Origin: an uncultured Pseudomonadales bacterium | GTDB lineage: Bacteria; Pseudomonadota; Gammaproteobacteria; Pseudomonadales; Azotimanducaceae | Direction of reading: 5' to 3' | Length of the DNA stretch: 64,000 nucleotides | NCBI GenBank assembly: GCA_938036875.1 | Contig: CALHVX010000017.1 | Span: forward strand, 1-64,000 | Shown here: positions 24,705 through 34,047 of the stretch, in pieces | Numbering within the stretch: the first letter of the stretch is position 1 | Layout of the letters: each line of letters opens with the position of its first letter | Notes under the pieces: generated by a model | Told to the model about the DNA's origin: nothing | The model's database searches: none | The model's input: the letters and a program-made list of their open reading frames with translations, nothing else | Program-made: the position numbers and the translations under genes

Positions 24705-26025
24705 GTCAGTGCTGACAAGAAGGCTTGCGCCTAGTTTTCGTAAGCCGCTGATAGCGGCCATCTCGATTGTTCTCTGCGCGCCAGCCAACGCGCTGGAACT
24801 AAATGCAGCAACAACATTGACAGCTCGGCACAGCAACAATACCTTTCGGTCAGAGAACGATCAGAAGAACAACTTCTCCCTAGAGCCAGGCATATTGCTT
24901 GATGGGATGCATGACGGTCCAAACCTCCAGGCGGCATTGAACTACCAGTTCGAGCGACGGTTCCACACTGAAGATGGTAACTCGCAGCGTAACTTCTTCA
25001 GAGGTGGTGCTGATATTGACTGGATGCTCATTCCGGACAGGCTAGAAATAAATCTAGACCAATCCAGCACTGAAAGTACTCGAAGCGCTAGTCAATCGGG
25101 TACTGAAAACGACAGAGAAGTGACCGACAACCTATCCGTTGGACCAACCCTTTTCTTTCGGGTTAGAGATACCGATCGCTTGAGCTTCACCTATCTCTTC
25201 GAGGACCGCAATGGCATCCTCGACGAGAACGACAGTACTTCTAACATCTTTTCTGGTAGCTACACTTTCCAATTTAGCGAATTCTCATCACTGACGGCGG
25301 AACACCGCGAGGAAGACATCGACTTTTCTTCCGACCTAGCACGCCAGCTAGACGCCACCAAGCAGACTCTATCTTACGCTTATCGCAACGAAGGGGTTTG
25401 GCTACAAATTACCGGCGGTCGTTCTGAGTATGAGCGCGAAGGCGCCGAAGCTATTGAAGGCGACGTTGGCGAGTTCAACCTGCGCAAAGAAGCCGGTTTA
25501 ACCTCCTTCACCCTATTTGCCCGGCGTGAAATTACAAACCAATCCTCGCGCTTGTTTCAAAGCTTGGAAGACATAAATTTTGATGACTTCATACTCTTTA
25601 TTGATGCCAACATTGCGGAAGTCTTCATTGAAACTGGCTACGGTTTTGGCGTGACTCAAGAAATCGGGGCGACCCAGGTACGCTTCTCAGCAGATGTATA
25701 CAAATATGACTACGAGTCGCTAGTCGCAGATCGCGACGAGTACCTAATCACCCTGGGTGCCGAACGCAGGGTTAACCGCAACATGTCATTCGATGTTGCG
25801 GCCCGCTATCGAGTTAGTGAAGACGATGATTTACCTGGGACACCACTAGCGCCGGCGGACCTTGGTGAACGGAACAAACTCTTTGTGATTCGTGGCGAGC
25901 TAGATTGGGATATCGCATCCAACTTCAACCTAGGTGTAGGCGTGGAGTATCGAAACAATGCAAGCGGATACAACGAAACAGTATCCTACGCTACGGCCAC
26001 CTACGCTTTGTTCAGACGCCGCTAA
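24694..26025 (+). CDS. outer-membrane beta-barrel protein, PEP-CTERM-associated
   Basis: A 443-residue protein with an N-terminal signal peptide (PLIAAISIVLCAPANA) and a chain of short amphipathic strands ending YATATYALFRRR. The pattern of ELNAATTLTARHSNNTFRSE and repeated aromatic strand ends resembles the PEP-CTERM system-associated OMP family (as I recall TIGR03016). It begins at GTG 24694 inside the export gene (an alternative GTG is 24709), so translational coupling is likely. Its role is probably outer-membrane passage or anchoring of the exopolysaccharide. A GC-rich hairpin CGCCGC-TAAC-GCGGCG surrounds its stop (26017-26032) without a T-run. It converges with the PrsT-like gene. Confidence 0.8.
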   Translation: MSSRSVLTRRLAPSFRKPLIAAISIVLCAPANALELNAATTLTARHSNNTFRSENDQKNNFSLEPGILLDGMHDGPNLQAALNYQFERRFHTEDGNSQRNFFRGGADIDWMLIPDRLEINLDQSSTESTRSASQSGTENDREVTDNLSVGPTLFFRVRDTDRLSFTYLFEDRNGILDENDSTSNIFSGSYTFQFSEFSSLTAEHREEDIDFSSDLARQLDATKQTLSYAYRNEGVWLQITGGRSEYEREGAEAIEGDVGEFNLRKEAGLTSFTLFARREITNQSSRLFQSLEDINFDDFILFIDANIAEVFIETGYGFGVTQEIGATQVRFSADVYKYDYESLVADRDEYLITLGAERRVNRNMSFDVAARYRVSEDDDLPGTPLAPADLGERNKLFVIRGELDWDIASNFNLGVGVEYRNNASGYNETVSYATATYALFRRR

Positions 26026-26057
26026 CGCGGCGCCTCAAAATCGGTTGCCACAAATCG

Positions 26058-28808
26058 CTAACCGAGCGACCGCAGCACTTGAGCTGCGGCATCTCGCTCA
26101 GCAAACTCTCCCTGCTCTAACGCTTGGGACAACGCCTTTTTAGCCTTGGCCTGATTACCTAACTTTTGGTATCCCACGCCTAAATGGTACAGCACGGTGG
26201 GGTTCTTCTTGCCTCGTTGCATACTGTTTTCTAAGACATCAACCCCGTCTTCCGCCGATCCCATTTGGATCAACACCCAACCATAGGTATCGGCTATATC
26301 GGCGTTGTCAGGCGCTGCTTCTGCAGCCTTTTTTGCAATCTCTACCGCGCGAGAATCGCCTTGCTCCATATAGATCCAAGCTAAGTTGTTAAGTACCACC
26401 GGATTACCACTGCTTTGCAACTTCTCGTAGTGCTCTTGCGCCGCTTCAGTGTTTCCTGCAGATAGCTGAGCACCAGCAAGCAATGCACGCGCTCCTTGAT
26501 CGCCCTCGTTCTTTTGCAACCAGTCTTCTAACAATTGAGAACCTGCGGCATTATCTTTGTCTCGAAACTTCAAGGTCGACAAGCGCAACACGCCATCGCG
26601 ATTGCCGGCGGCAGCTAACTGCTGGTACAGCTTTTGCGCCTCTGGTTGTTTACCTTCCGCTATGGATATATCCGCATCTAGCAGCGTGGTGACATCCGTA
26701 GACACATCTTCAACCTTCTTTAGCTGGTTCAAGCGACGCCGTGCAGAAGTTAGCTTGTTTTCTGCCAAGTCAAAACGTGCAAGGCGAAGCAGCGCATTTG
26801 CTTGCGGCGTCTCGGACAGCTTCAACACCTGTTCATAGTTACGCCGCGCCATGGTGCGATTGCCAACCCGAAGCTGCAAATCCGCCAACATGCCGGTTAG
26901 CGCAAGATTTTTCGGGTTGCTTGAAAGCAAGGTTTGCAGCTTGCCGATAGATCGCTCAGCACGCTCCTGGTCGCCAGATTGCAAATCTAGCTGTGCCTGC
27001 AAGGCCAAGAAATCAGGGTGCGCTTTATGCAGTGCTAGCGCCTCTGTTATCGTTGTTTGAGCCTCATCTACCAAGCCTGATGCTGCTTGCAAACGCGCAA
27101 GCCCAAGGCGGCTTTTCAACGAGCTTGCGTTTCCAGCTACAGAGCTTTCCAAGTAGCGAATAGCCGCAGGAATATCGCCATCTCGGACAGCAAGTTCGGC
27201 TAAGCCAACCAAAGCCCCTTCATTGTGTTCATCACTTTCTAAAACGCGCTTATAGACCGCGCTTGCTTCGCTACGCGAGCCTTCGCTTTCAAGCAGACGT
27301 GCCAAGTTATTAGCCGCAGGCTCAAAACCAGGTGATTTCTCAAGCGCCTTTTCGAAATCAACACGAGCGCTATCTTTATCCGCTTGGGCTAATGAAATGG
27401 CGCCACGCAGGTTATAGCCAATGGGATTATCCGGGCTCTTGGTGACTATCGCCTCTACAGCTTTGCTGGCTTCGGCATATTTACCTTCCCGCAGTTTAAG
27501 CATGGCAATTAGATAGTCACTCTGAAACTGGGTCGAATCAACACTAATGGCCTCTTGCAAGGTGGCTTCCGCGCGTTCTTGCTTGCCCGCAGAAAGCAAG
27601 GTTAGCGCAAGCTGGTTGCGAAACGGAGCCATATCGGGCGCCAATTCAACCGCTCGTTCTAACGCGGATGTGGCCCCAGAAAGATCACCGGAGCGCAACT
27701 TCGCGGAGCCCAACATCGCCAACACTTGTGGATCTTGGGACACTGATTCAGAGCCGTCCAACAGCTTGATAACGCCATCGAGATCACCACGGTCGAACCT
27801 TACCGAAGCCAGCAGTTTTCGCACCGACTCGTTGGATTCGTCCCGACCCAAATAACGCTGGAGGTAGTCCTCTGCTTGGCTAAATTGACCTAACTTATAT
27901 TTCACCAAACCCATCAGATACTGCGATGGCCCATGCTCTGGGAAGCGACTGAGAACCGCGCGCAGAGATGCTTCTGAGGCTTGCACTTCGTCCTGCTGAA
28001 AACTGACTAAGCCACGAAGATAAAGTGCCAACGGATAATCTGGGGCAACTTCCAGCACCTTGTCCACAGCGGCGCTTGCAGCCTCAACATCACTTTGCGC
28101 TAGCAAGGTACGTACAACACCAATGGCACCAACAACCCGACCTCCGGGCAAACTATCCGCCGTCTGAAACGACGTCATAGCATCCTGATGCGAACCCATG
28201 ACCAGTTGCAATTCACCTTGTCGAAGCCAAATCTCAGCATTGGTTGGCTCAAGCTCAAGCGCTTGCGCAAAGTGCTTGCTCGCCCTGTCAAAATCACCAG
28301 CATTCCAAGCCAAACCAGCTAAACCCGCTTGGCCCATCGCGGCGTTTGGATAGGCTTCAAACAGCGGTTTTGCCGCGACGGGGTCTCCAGCAGCCAAATA
28401 GCCTTCGGCTAGGATTAAGTCCATCTTTTCCGATCGTGGATCGATGGCCTCAAGCTCTCCAACGACTTCTTGAATGCGACCAGTTCGCAGCTTCGCCAGC
28501 GCAACCGCCGCGATCAAACCATCGCTGCTAGCGCCTAAATCTAGGGCTCGCTCGTACTCACCCAGCGCGGCGGCATAATCCGACTGCTTGGAATGAATAT
28601 CACCGAGCATGACCCGAGCATCGGCATATTTTGAGGATTTTTGTAGCGCATTTTTGGCTTCAATCAGCGCGGCTTCGAAGTCGCCTTCAGCAAAATGGGT
28701 GCGGGCAACCGCCAAATGTTCTTCAGGGGTTTTGTTGCTACAGGCAACTAGGGTTACGGCCAATATGGAGATCACCAATAACCGCAAAAACGAATTAACT
28801 AACATCAT
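26058..28808 (-). CDS. prsT: PrsT-type TPR lipoprotein of PEP-CTERM systems
   Basis: A 916-residue lipoprotein with signal MMLVNSFLRLLVISILAVTLVAC (lipobox LVAC) followed by nearly continuous tetratricopeptide repeats from about residue 25 to the end. Typical repeat units are FAEGDFEAALIEAKNALQKS and AGDFDRASKHFAQALELEPTN. The length and start (NKTPEEHLAVARTHFAEGDF) fit the PrsT family of exosortase/PEP-CTERM loci. The family is thought to act in the envelope with exopolysaccharide export or sorting, but its exact role is unknown. It faces the export lipoprotein and OMP genes and follows the large FnIII lipoprotein on the same strand (141 bases apart). No exosortase gene is in the window. Confidence 0.88.
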   Translation of the reverse strand: MMLVNSFLRLLVISILAVTLVACSNKTPEEHLAVARTHFAEGDFEAALIEAKNALQKSSKYADARVMLGDIHSKQSDYAAALGEYERALDLGASSDGLIAAVALAKLRTGRIQEVVGELEAIDPRSEKMDLILAEGYLAAGDPVAAKPLFEAYPNAAMGQAGLAGLAWNAGDFDRASKHFAQALELEPTNAEIWLRQGELQLVMGSHQDAMTSFQTADSLPGGRVVGAIGVVRTLLAQSDVEAASAAVDKVLEVAPDYPLALYLRGLVSFQQDEVQASEASLRAVLSRFPEHGPSQYLMGLVKYKLGQFSQAEDYLQRYLGRDESNESVRKLLASVRFDRGDLDGVIKLLDGSESVSQDPQVLAMLGSAKLRSGDLSGATSALERAVELAPDMAPFRNQLALTLLSAGKQERAEATLQEAISVDSTQFQSDYLIAMLKLREGKYAEASKAVEAIVTKSPDNPIGYNLRGAISLAQADKDSARVDFEKALEKSPGFEPAANNLARLLESEGSRSEASAVYKRVLESDEHNEGALVGLAELAVRDGDIPAAIRYLESSVAGNASSLKSRLGLARLQAASGLVDEAQTTITEALALHKAHPDFLALQAQLDLQSGDQERAERSIGKLQTLLSSNPKNLALTGMLADLQLRVGNRTMARRNYEQVLKLSETPQANALLRLARFDLAENKLTSARRRLNQLKKVEDVSTDVTTLLDADISIAEGKQPEAQKLYQQLAAAGNRDGVLRLSTLKFRDKDNAAGSQLLEDWLQKNEGDQGARALLAGAQLSAGNTEAAQEHYEKLQSSGNPVVLNNLAWIYMEQGDSRAVEIAKKAAEAAPDNADIADTYGWVLIQMGSAEDGVDVLENSMQRGKKNPTVLYHLGVGYQKLGNQAKAKKALSQALEQGEFAERDAAAQVLRSLG

Positions 28809-28941
28809 AAGAACTTTGCTTTAAACCCAGGTACCACAATTCTAACGAATTGTGGCTAAGGTTTCTCTGATGACTCAAAGTTCACCATGTGTAGCCTGAA
28901 AGGCAGGTCTGGCGGCGTTTGCAGCGCCACCAAACCGGCAA

Positions 28942-28962
28942 AACCAGCTCTAGCGGCTGGTT
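28942..28962 (-). terminator. possible terminator hairpin at the end of the FnIII lipoprotein gene
   Basis: On the minus strand AACCAGC-CGCTAGA-GCTGGTT followed by TTGCC forms a 7-bp stem with a short T-run. It overlaps the stop codon of the lipoprotein gene, and the PrsT gene continues on the same strand 141 bases on. A weak terminator or processing site is possible. Only the inverted repeat is certain. Confidence 0.4.
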
Positions 28963-31046
28963 ATGACCACCTCATTTGACAGCGCACTCTGGATGCCAGC
29001 AGCGGTTACAGCACTCATGGCCATGTAGTAACTGCCCGGTGCCAAATCTAGCTCAACCTCAGTCGCTTGTGGATCAGCAACAAAAGTGTCATCGCTATAA
29101 CTGCCAGACTGCTCACCGTAGAATATGCGATAGCCAGATAGTCCTGATATTGGTGTTCCATCGGTGTTCTCAGCGGGCGCTTGCCACGCGACGGTCACTC
29201 GGTTCTCCAAGTTGACCGTAACCAGCGACTTCGTAGATCCTTGCGGACCGCTGCAAGTCAGCTCGAAGGACGTGCTTTCACTGATAGGTCCCACTTTAGT
29301 GCTACCGGAAACACCTTGAACACCACCCCAGCCGCGACCGGCAACACAGGATTCAGCATTGCTGCTGGACCAATTTAGGGTCACAAAATCCCCGCTGGTC
29401 ACGCCGGTCGCAGAGGCTCGCAAGCTAATACTAATATCAGCTTCGTCGGCAACCAAGCCAGATCCAGCTCCTGGCTCTGGCAAGGGGCTCTCAGTTTTAG
29501 GTGCATCGACAGCCCCTCCAGCAAGGCTACCGCCGCTTTTTGAGCCACCTAAATTACCACCGGTGCCCCTATCAGCAACCCCGTTATCCGTCTCAGTGCC
29601 GCCGTTGCGGCCATTGCCGGTTTCTCGTCCTAAAGCAACATCCACTGGATCTGCAACAAACTGACCACCTTCGCTGCTTACAAGAACTTTGATTGAGGCT
29701 TTATTTGTGCCACCAGCACCGTAGCAACGCAATTCAAACTGAGTTGAATGCTGCAAATTCTCTGCAAAATATCGGCCACTGAGTGAAACCGGACCTTCCC
29801 AGTCTTCTGAACCAGAGGCCAGACAACGATCAGCAGATGAACTCGCCCAAGACACTCGGGTTGACTGACCTTGAACAACCGCTACTTTCTCCGCGGTTAG
29901 GGATATGAATGGAGCTCTTTGTGCACCCTGCTCGCGCGATGCCTGAGCCAGGTTGCGAGCGGCAAGACCATCTGAGTTCGCCAGGCTTGCGCCAAGCTCT
30001 ACAAGTGCGGTTTGGGCATCTGCACCAAGTTGGCTACGCATGCGTGCACGCAATTCAGCGGGCTGGGATTCAACCAAAACGTCAACTACTTCTAGCAGAG
30101 CTGCATCGGTACTATCCAACGATTGCACCAACAGCAGTGACTCTAAAGCCTGATTTACCAATGAATCCTCTAAGGGCACTTCGGTAACACTTGGCGCTAC
30201 CGCGCCGGGCTCAATGATTGCCAATACAGCTTGATCCATTAACGCATTCGCCGAAGCACCACCAACCTGCAGGTCGCCCGACACAACTTCAAGCATGACG
30301 GCCGCTTCGGCGGCACGATAGGCCGCACCGCTAGGCATCACGCCTTGTGCCGAGTAACCATCAATCTTGCCGCCAAAGGCTAGATCGCAACCTAACTCAG
30401 CAACAACAGAATCTGCATCAACGATATCAGAGGAACCTTGGTTCATTGATGCGACGGTGCGTCGCACAATTTCACCCAAAGCTTCGGTAGCCAACACTAC
30501 ATTTGCTGCATTTTCAGCATCAATTGTTTGCGTCATCGGGTCCGCCAGCAATTCAGCGTTCATACCCAAATCAATCTGATCACGCGAACGTTGCCAAGTT
30601 TGCTTCAGCCCCTGGGTCGATAGATCGTTATCCAAGCAACGCGCAGTAGCCACAGTTAACGTGGTTTGCGGGGTTAGGTTGACCGTAGAATCAGCGTTTG
30701 TGTTAGCGACAGCTACCAGCTCAAAATCTAGCTCACGTCCGCTGACCATATCCGTGCCGCCGCTCGCGCGGATAACAACGGGTAGGTTAGTTCCAGCGGG
30801 AATTTCGAAAGCGTATTTTGCAGCAGCATCGCTAGTGGTGGTACCAATGACCTGGCCATTTGAATCTTCGAAGGTAAGGTCAGCATTGGCTACTGGCCCA
30901 TCACCAACACTGCCTGCAATTGCCAGGGGTGCCGAAGCTTGAGTGGGGCCGCTACTTCCACCATTTGAACATGCGGTTAAAACCAATATTACAATTGCCA
31001 CAAGTCCCACGCGGCAGCTTGTAAGCGTTTGGCGAGTACTACTCAT
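28950..31046 (-). CDS. large lipoprotein with two Ig-like repeats and a fibronectin III domain
   Basis: A 698-residue lipoprotein: the signal ends in LVLTAC (lipobox) followed by SNGGSSG. Residues about 40-130 look like a carboxypeptidase-regulatory beta-sandwich (IAGSVGDGPVANADLTF). A helical middle region follows. Two related Ig-like modules each contain a Cys pair and the pattern VSWASSSADRCLASG or LNWSSSNAESCVAGRG. Between them lies a Gly-rich linker (RETGNGRNGGTETDNG). The C-terminal domain is FnIII-like: VAWQAPAENTDGTPISGLSG ... NEVVITSR. No PEP-CTERM sorting tail is present. GGAGAGAG precedes ATG 31046. It is upstream of PrsT on the same strand and probably belongs to the same surface system. 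Function unknown. Confidence 0.82.
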   Translation of the reverse strand: MSSTRQTLTSCRVGLVAIVILVLTACSNGGSSGPTQASAPLAIAGSVGDGPVANADLTFEDSNGQVIGTTTSDAAAKYAFEIPAGTNLPVVIRASGGTDMVSGRELDFELVAVANTNADSTVNLTPQTTLTVATARCLDNDLSTQGLKQTWQRSRDQIDLGMNAELLADPMTQTIDAENAANVVLATEALGEIVRRTVASMNQGSSDIVDADSVVAELGCDLAFGGKIDGYSAQGVMPSGAAYRAAEAAVMLEVVSGDLQVGGASANALMDQAVLAIIEPGAVAPSVTEVPLEDSLVNQALESLLLVQSLDSTDAALLEVVDVLVESQPAELRARMRSQLGADAQTALVELGASLANSDGLAARNLAQASREQGAQRAPFISLTAEKVAVVQGQSTRVSWASSSADRCLASGSEDWEGPVSLSGRYFAENLQHSTQFELRCYGAGGTNKASIKVLVSSEGGQFVADPVDVALGRETGNGRNGGTETDNGVADRGTGGNLGGSKSGGSLAGGAVDAPKTESPLPEPGAGSGLVADEADISISLRASATGVTSGDFVTLNWSSSNAESCVAGRGWGGVQGVSGSTKVGPISESTSFELTCSGPQGSTKSLVTVNLENRVTVAWQAPAENTDGTPISGLSGYRIFYGEQSGSYSDDTFVADPQATEVELDLAPGSYYMAMSAVTAAGIQSALSNEVVITSR

Positions 31047-31271
31047 ATCTCTCTCCGATTCGCTTTAAGCTCCTTTCGTACTTGCCAAACCTCTCATTCA
31101 GCTAGGCACGAAACGATCCTCTCGGGGACAAAGTGTAAGCAGATTGTGAATAAATCCTGTGTTGTGCTCCGCAAATTGAAGATATCTAGAGTTCGTCCGG
31201 GCCTACAAAACGAGAATCACTCGACGTTTTGAGTGCTACTATCTTGTGCCACTGATCACATCAGGAAAGGT

Positions 31272-32057
31272 ATGACCGATATCTCGACAACCGAACCCAC
31301 CAAGAAAGGCACGGCCGCAGTCACCGCAGCTGTACTCATCATCGGTAACGAAATCTTGTCCGGTCGAACACAAGACACCAACCTGAACCATCTGGCCAAA
31401 ACCTTAGGTTCATGGGGCATTCAAGTGCGTGAGGCATCCGTCATTCCCGATATAGAGGAGACTATTGTCAATAGTGTTAACACCCTCCGGCAGCACTTCG
31501 ACTACGTTTTTACCACCGGTGGCATAGGTCCGACCCACGACGATATAACAGCGGAATGTATCGCCAAGGCATTTGAGGTACCGCTAGTTATACACCCTGA
31601 GATAGAAGCGGTTATTCGACGCAGAGAAGCACCGGAAGACGTTATGCAAAATCGCCTGCGTATGGCTAGGGTTCCACAAGGCGCTAGGCTCATTGACAAC
31701 CCAACGGGTGGTCCTCAAGGTTTTGCCTTAGCCAACGTGCATGTCATGGCTGGCATTCCGCTGGTGATGCAAGCCATGCTGAGCAGCTTAGAAGGCAAGC
31801 TCAACACTGGTGCCATTGTGCAGTCGCGATCCATTACCGCTTATTTGGGCGAAAGCCAAATTGCCGCTGAACTCACCGCCATTCAAGATCGCTTTGCCGA
31901 ATTGGATGTTGGTAGCTACCCCTTCTTCCGAGATTCTCGCTACGGCACCACCTTGGTGATCCGTGGCACCAACTTAGAAGACCTCGAGGCGGCTGCACAA
32001 CTAGTTCGCGACATGGTTACAGCGGCCGGAGGTGAACCATTAGATGCACAGCGTTGA
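31272..32057 (+). CDS. CinA N-terminal-type molybdopterin-binding domain protein
   Basis: A 261-residue protein with a single MoaB/MogA-like (MoCF_biosynth) domain: AAVLIIGNEILSGRTQDTNLNHL, VNTLRQHFDYVFTTGGIGPTHDD and NPTGGPQGFALANVHVMAGIP. This is the N-terminal half of CinA; the C-terminal PncC-like nicotinamide-nucleotide amidohydrolase domain is absent. Related domains act as ADP-ribose/nucleotide pyrophosphatases in CinA proteins. ATG 31272 follows AGGAAAGG; the track start at 31233 has no such site. Its stop overlaps the TTG start of the TraB/GumN gene. Located 225 bases from the divergent FnIII lipoprotein, so it may have its own promoter there. Confidence 0.87.
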   Translation: MTDISTTEPTKKGTAAVTAAVLIIGNEILSGRTQDTNLNHLAKTLGSWGIQVREASVIPDIEETIVNSVNTLRQHFDYVFTTGGIGPTHDDITAECIAKAFEVPLVIHPEIEAVIRRREAPEDVMQNRLRMARVPQGARLIDNPTGGPQGFALANVHVMAGIPLVMQAMLSSLEGKLNTGAIVQSRSITAYLGESQIAAELTAIQDRFAELDVGSYPFFRDSRYGTTLVIRGTNLEDLEAAAQLVRDMVTAAGGEPLDAQR

Positions 32058-33226
32058 GGTATGCCGTTGCAACCTTAATCTTGTGGCTTCTTAGCGGTCC
32101 ATCACTTGGCTTTAACGATACCGAGCTAGCCAAGTACCAAAGCTTGCAAGGCCACAAAGCGATGGCGCATGCTGTGGGTGAAAACAGCCCAGCAAACTTC
32201 AGCGCCAACGAGGCAAACGAGCTAGTCGCAGCCGCTAACGCAATTGCATTGTGTCAACAAAACGCAGCTCAACCCCAGCGCTGCGAGCTCGTGCATCTAA
32301 ACAATGAAGCGATGACAACCGGCGCTAGCCTCAAGGCAGAACTCAACAGTAAGCTGGGGAAGCAACCACATCCACTGTTTATGTGGCGCTACAGCAACGC
32401 AAAAACCACCCTATTTCTCACCGGCTCTGTACACGTATTAAAGCCCAGCAGTTATCCTTTACCGGTACAATTCGAAGAGGCATTTAGCCAGGCGCAAACT
32501 CTAGTACTAGAGGTTAACTTAGCCGATCTAAACAAAGCGGAGTTGCAACAAGCCTTTCAACAAAGGGCTTTGTTGCCAGCACAACAAAGCCTGAGCCAAC
32601 AACTCGGCCCGAATTTAACAAGGCGGGTTGCGACGCAATTGAGCCGCTATGGTATAGAGATAGCGTCGCTGTCCCGATTCAAACCCGCAGCCGTGACACA
32701 ACAATTGGTCATGCTACGGCTAGTTACCATGGGCTACCCCAACAACAGCGGTGTAGAGCAACACTTCTTAGCTAAGCTGAACGGGCGACGCGTCCAGGCA
32801 TTGGAAACCATCGGTGAACAGCTAGATTTACTGTTCAACCAACCGATGCCGGTTCAAATTGCATTGCTAGAGGAAACCCTAGAGCAATTCGACCAAGTGG
32901 ACCAGCAGATGAGCGAGTTGGTTCTGGCCTGGATGGCGGGCGATGACCAACGTATGTTGGCTGAGTTTAAAGCCCAGGCTGGCAGTTCAGCGGAGGCAAA
33001 ACTGTTCTACGAGAAGCTGTTGGACGATAGAAACATAGCCATGGCTGACAAGATAGCAGCCCTGCTCGACAAACCAGGTACACATTTAGTTGTTGTAGGT
33101 GCTGCACATTGCGCTGGAGACAAAGGCATCGTTAGGCTTCTTAAAGAACGGGGCTTAGCGGGCCAACGCATCTGGTCGAATCAAGAAATTCGTCCAGCAA
33201 CTACACGACAGCACACACAACATTAA
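32054..33226 (+). CDS. TraB/GumN family protein
   Basis: A 390-residue protein with a signal-like start (MRYAVATLILWLLSGPSLGF) from a TTG codon at 32054 that overlaps the previous stop (TTGA). The TraB/GumN (ChaN-related) domain covers about residues 110-385: MWRYSNAKTTLFLTGSVHVL, QTLVLEVNLADLNKAELQ, ERALAGQR-type C-terminal end and HLVVVGAAHCAGDKGIVRLL. The paired GSVHVL and GAAHCAGDKG stretches are the usual metal-site positions. Family members include eukaryotic TIKI proteases and bacterial GumN; the role of most bacterial ones is unclear. The N-terminal 90 residues are not part of the domain. No ribosome site was evident before TTG, so the start is uncertain. Confidence 0.83.
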   Translation: MRYAVATLILWLLSGPSLGFNDTELAKYQSLQGHKAMAHAVGENSPANFSANEANELVAAANAIALCQQNAAQPQRCELVHLNNEAMTTGASLKAELNSKLGKQPHPLFMWRYSNAKTTLFLTGSVHVLKPSSYPLPVQFEEAFSQAQTLVLEVNLADLNKAELQQAFQQRALLPAQQSLSQQLGPNLTRRVATQLSRYGIEIASLSRFKPAAVTQQLVMLRLVTMGYPNNSGVEQHFLAKLNGRRVQALETIGEQLDLLFNQPMPVQIALLEETLEQFDQVDQQMSELVLAWMAGDDQRMLAEFKAQAGSSAEAKLFYEKLLDDRNIAMADKIAALLDKPGTHLVVVGAAHCAGDKGIVRLLKERGLAGQRIWSNQEIRPATTRQHTQH

Positions 33227-33245
33227 CAAACAAAGGGGAAACACC

Positions 33246-33962
33246 ATGAGCTTTGCAGGAAAGAAAGTCCTAGTACTAGGCGGCACGTCTGGCATCGGTT
33301 TAGCAGCGGCCCAACAGTTTCATACTGCCGGTGCCAGCGTTGTGGTCATCAGTCGAGATAAAGACAAGGTGGCTAATGCCGCTGCTAGCGTTGGCGATAA
33401 TTGCACAGGTGAGACCCTGGATGTGCTCGACATGGAGGCTATGCGAGCACTATTTGCAGCGCACGCCCCATTTGACATCATGGTCAATGCGGCCACTGGC
33501 GGTGAACGTGCCACTGGCCCTTTTGCCAAGATGGACCTAGAAGGCTTCCGCGGCTCGTTCCGCAAGCTCTGGGGTTACACCAACTCAGTCCAAGCGGCGC
33601 TACCTCACCTTGCCGACGACGGCAACATGGTTCTAGTGAGCGGAGCACCAGCACGCAAGGCCCCACCGGGCTATGCCGCTATCTCAACCGTTGGCAACGC
33701 AGTGGAAGGTTTCTGCCGAGCGGTTGCAACAGAAATTGCACCAAAGCGACTCAACGTTGTGTCACCCGGCATTATCGATACACCTATGTTTGCCGTAGAT
33801 GGCGCGGCGCGCGATGACTTCTTGGACAAAGCCACTGCCAACAACTTGATTAAACGGGCTGGTACCGCTGACGAGGTAGCCAGTGGCATTCTGTTTGTAG
33901 CGGGCAATCCGTTCGTTACCGGAACCACCGTAGATGTCGATGGCGGTATGCTGCTGCCTTAA
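33246..33962 (+). CDS. short-chain dehydrogenase/reductase (SDR), atypical active site
   Basis: A 238-residue SDR. The cofactor turn is VLGGTSGIGLAAAQQF (TGxxxGxG type), followed by VINAATGGE-like and MVLVSGAPA (catalytic serine region). The usual active-site YxxxK reads GYAAIS, so the tyrosine is kept but serine replaces lysine. The C-terminal VSPGIIDTPMF and VTGTTVDVDGGMLLP are standard. The lysine loss means either an altered mechanism or a non-enzymatic role. ATG 33246 has AAGGGGA at good spacing. The gene lies 19 bases after the TraB/GumN gene and is followed by a strong perfect hairpin. Substrate not assigned. Confidence 0.9.
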   Translation: MSFAGKKVLVLGGTSGIGLAAAQQFHTAGASVVVISRDKDKVANAAASVGDNCTGETLDVLDMEAMRALFAAHAPFDIMVNAATGGERATGPFAKMDLEGFRGSFRKLWGYTNSVQAALPHLADDGNMVLVSGAPARKAPPGYAAISTVGNAVEGFCRAVATEIAPKRLNVVSPGIIDTPMFAVDGAARDDFLDKATANNLIKRAGTADEVASGILFVAGNPFVTGTTVDVDGGMLLP

Positions 33963-33986
33963 CTCGGGTTGTAACTGCAGATAAGT

Positions 33987-34014
33987 TGCAGCGGATAAGG
34001 TTTTATCCGCTGCA
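33987..34014. terminator. perfect 12-bp inverted repeat between convergent genes
   Basis: TGCAGCGGATAA-GGTT-TTATCCGCTGCA is a 12-bp perfect stem with a 4-base loop, placed between the SDR stop (33962) and the stop of the molybdenum hydroxylase gene (34048). No T-run follows on either strand, so it is not a textbook rho-independent terminator. It may be a bidirectional stop or RNA-stabilising hairpin. The inverted repeat is certain; the function is inferred. Confidence 0.6.
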
Positions 34015-34047
34015 CACCCAAACCCGCCTTACCCCTTTGGGCTGCGG

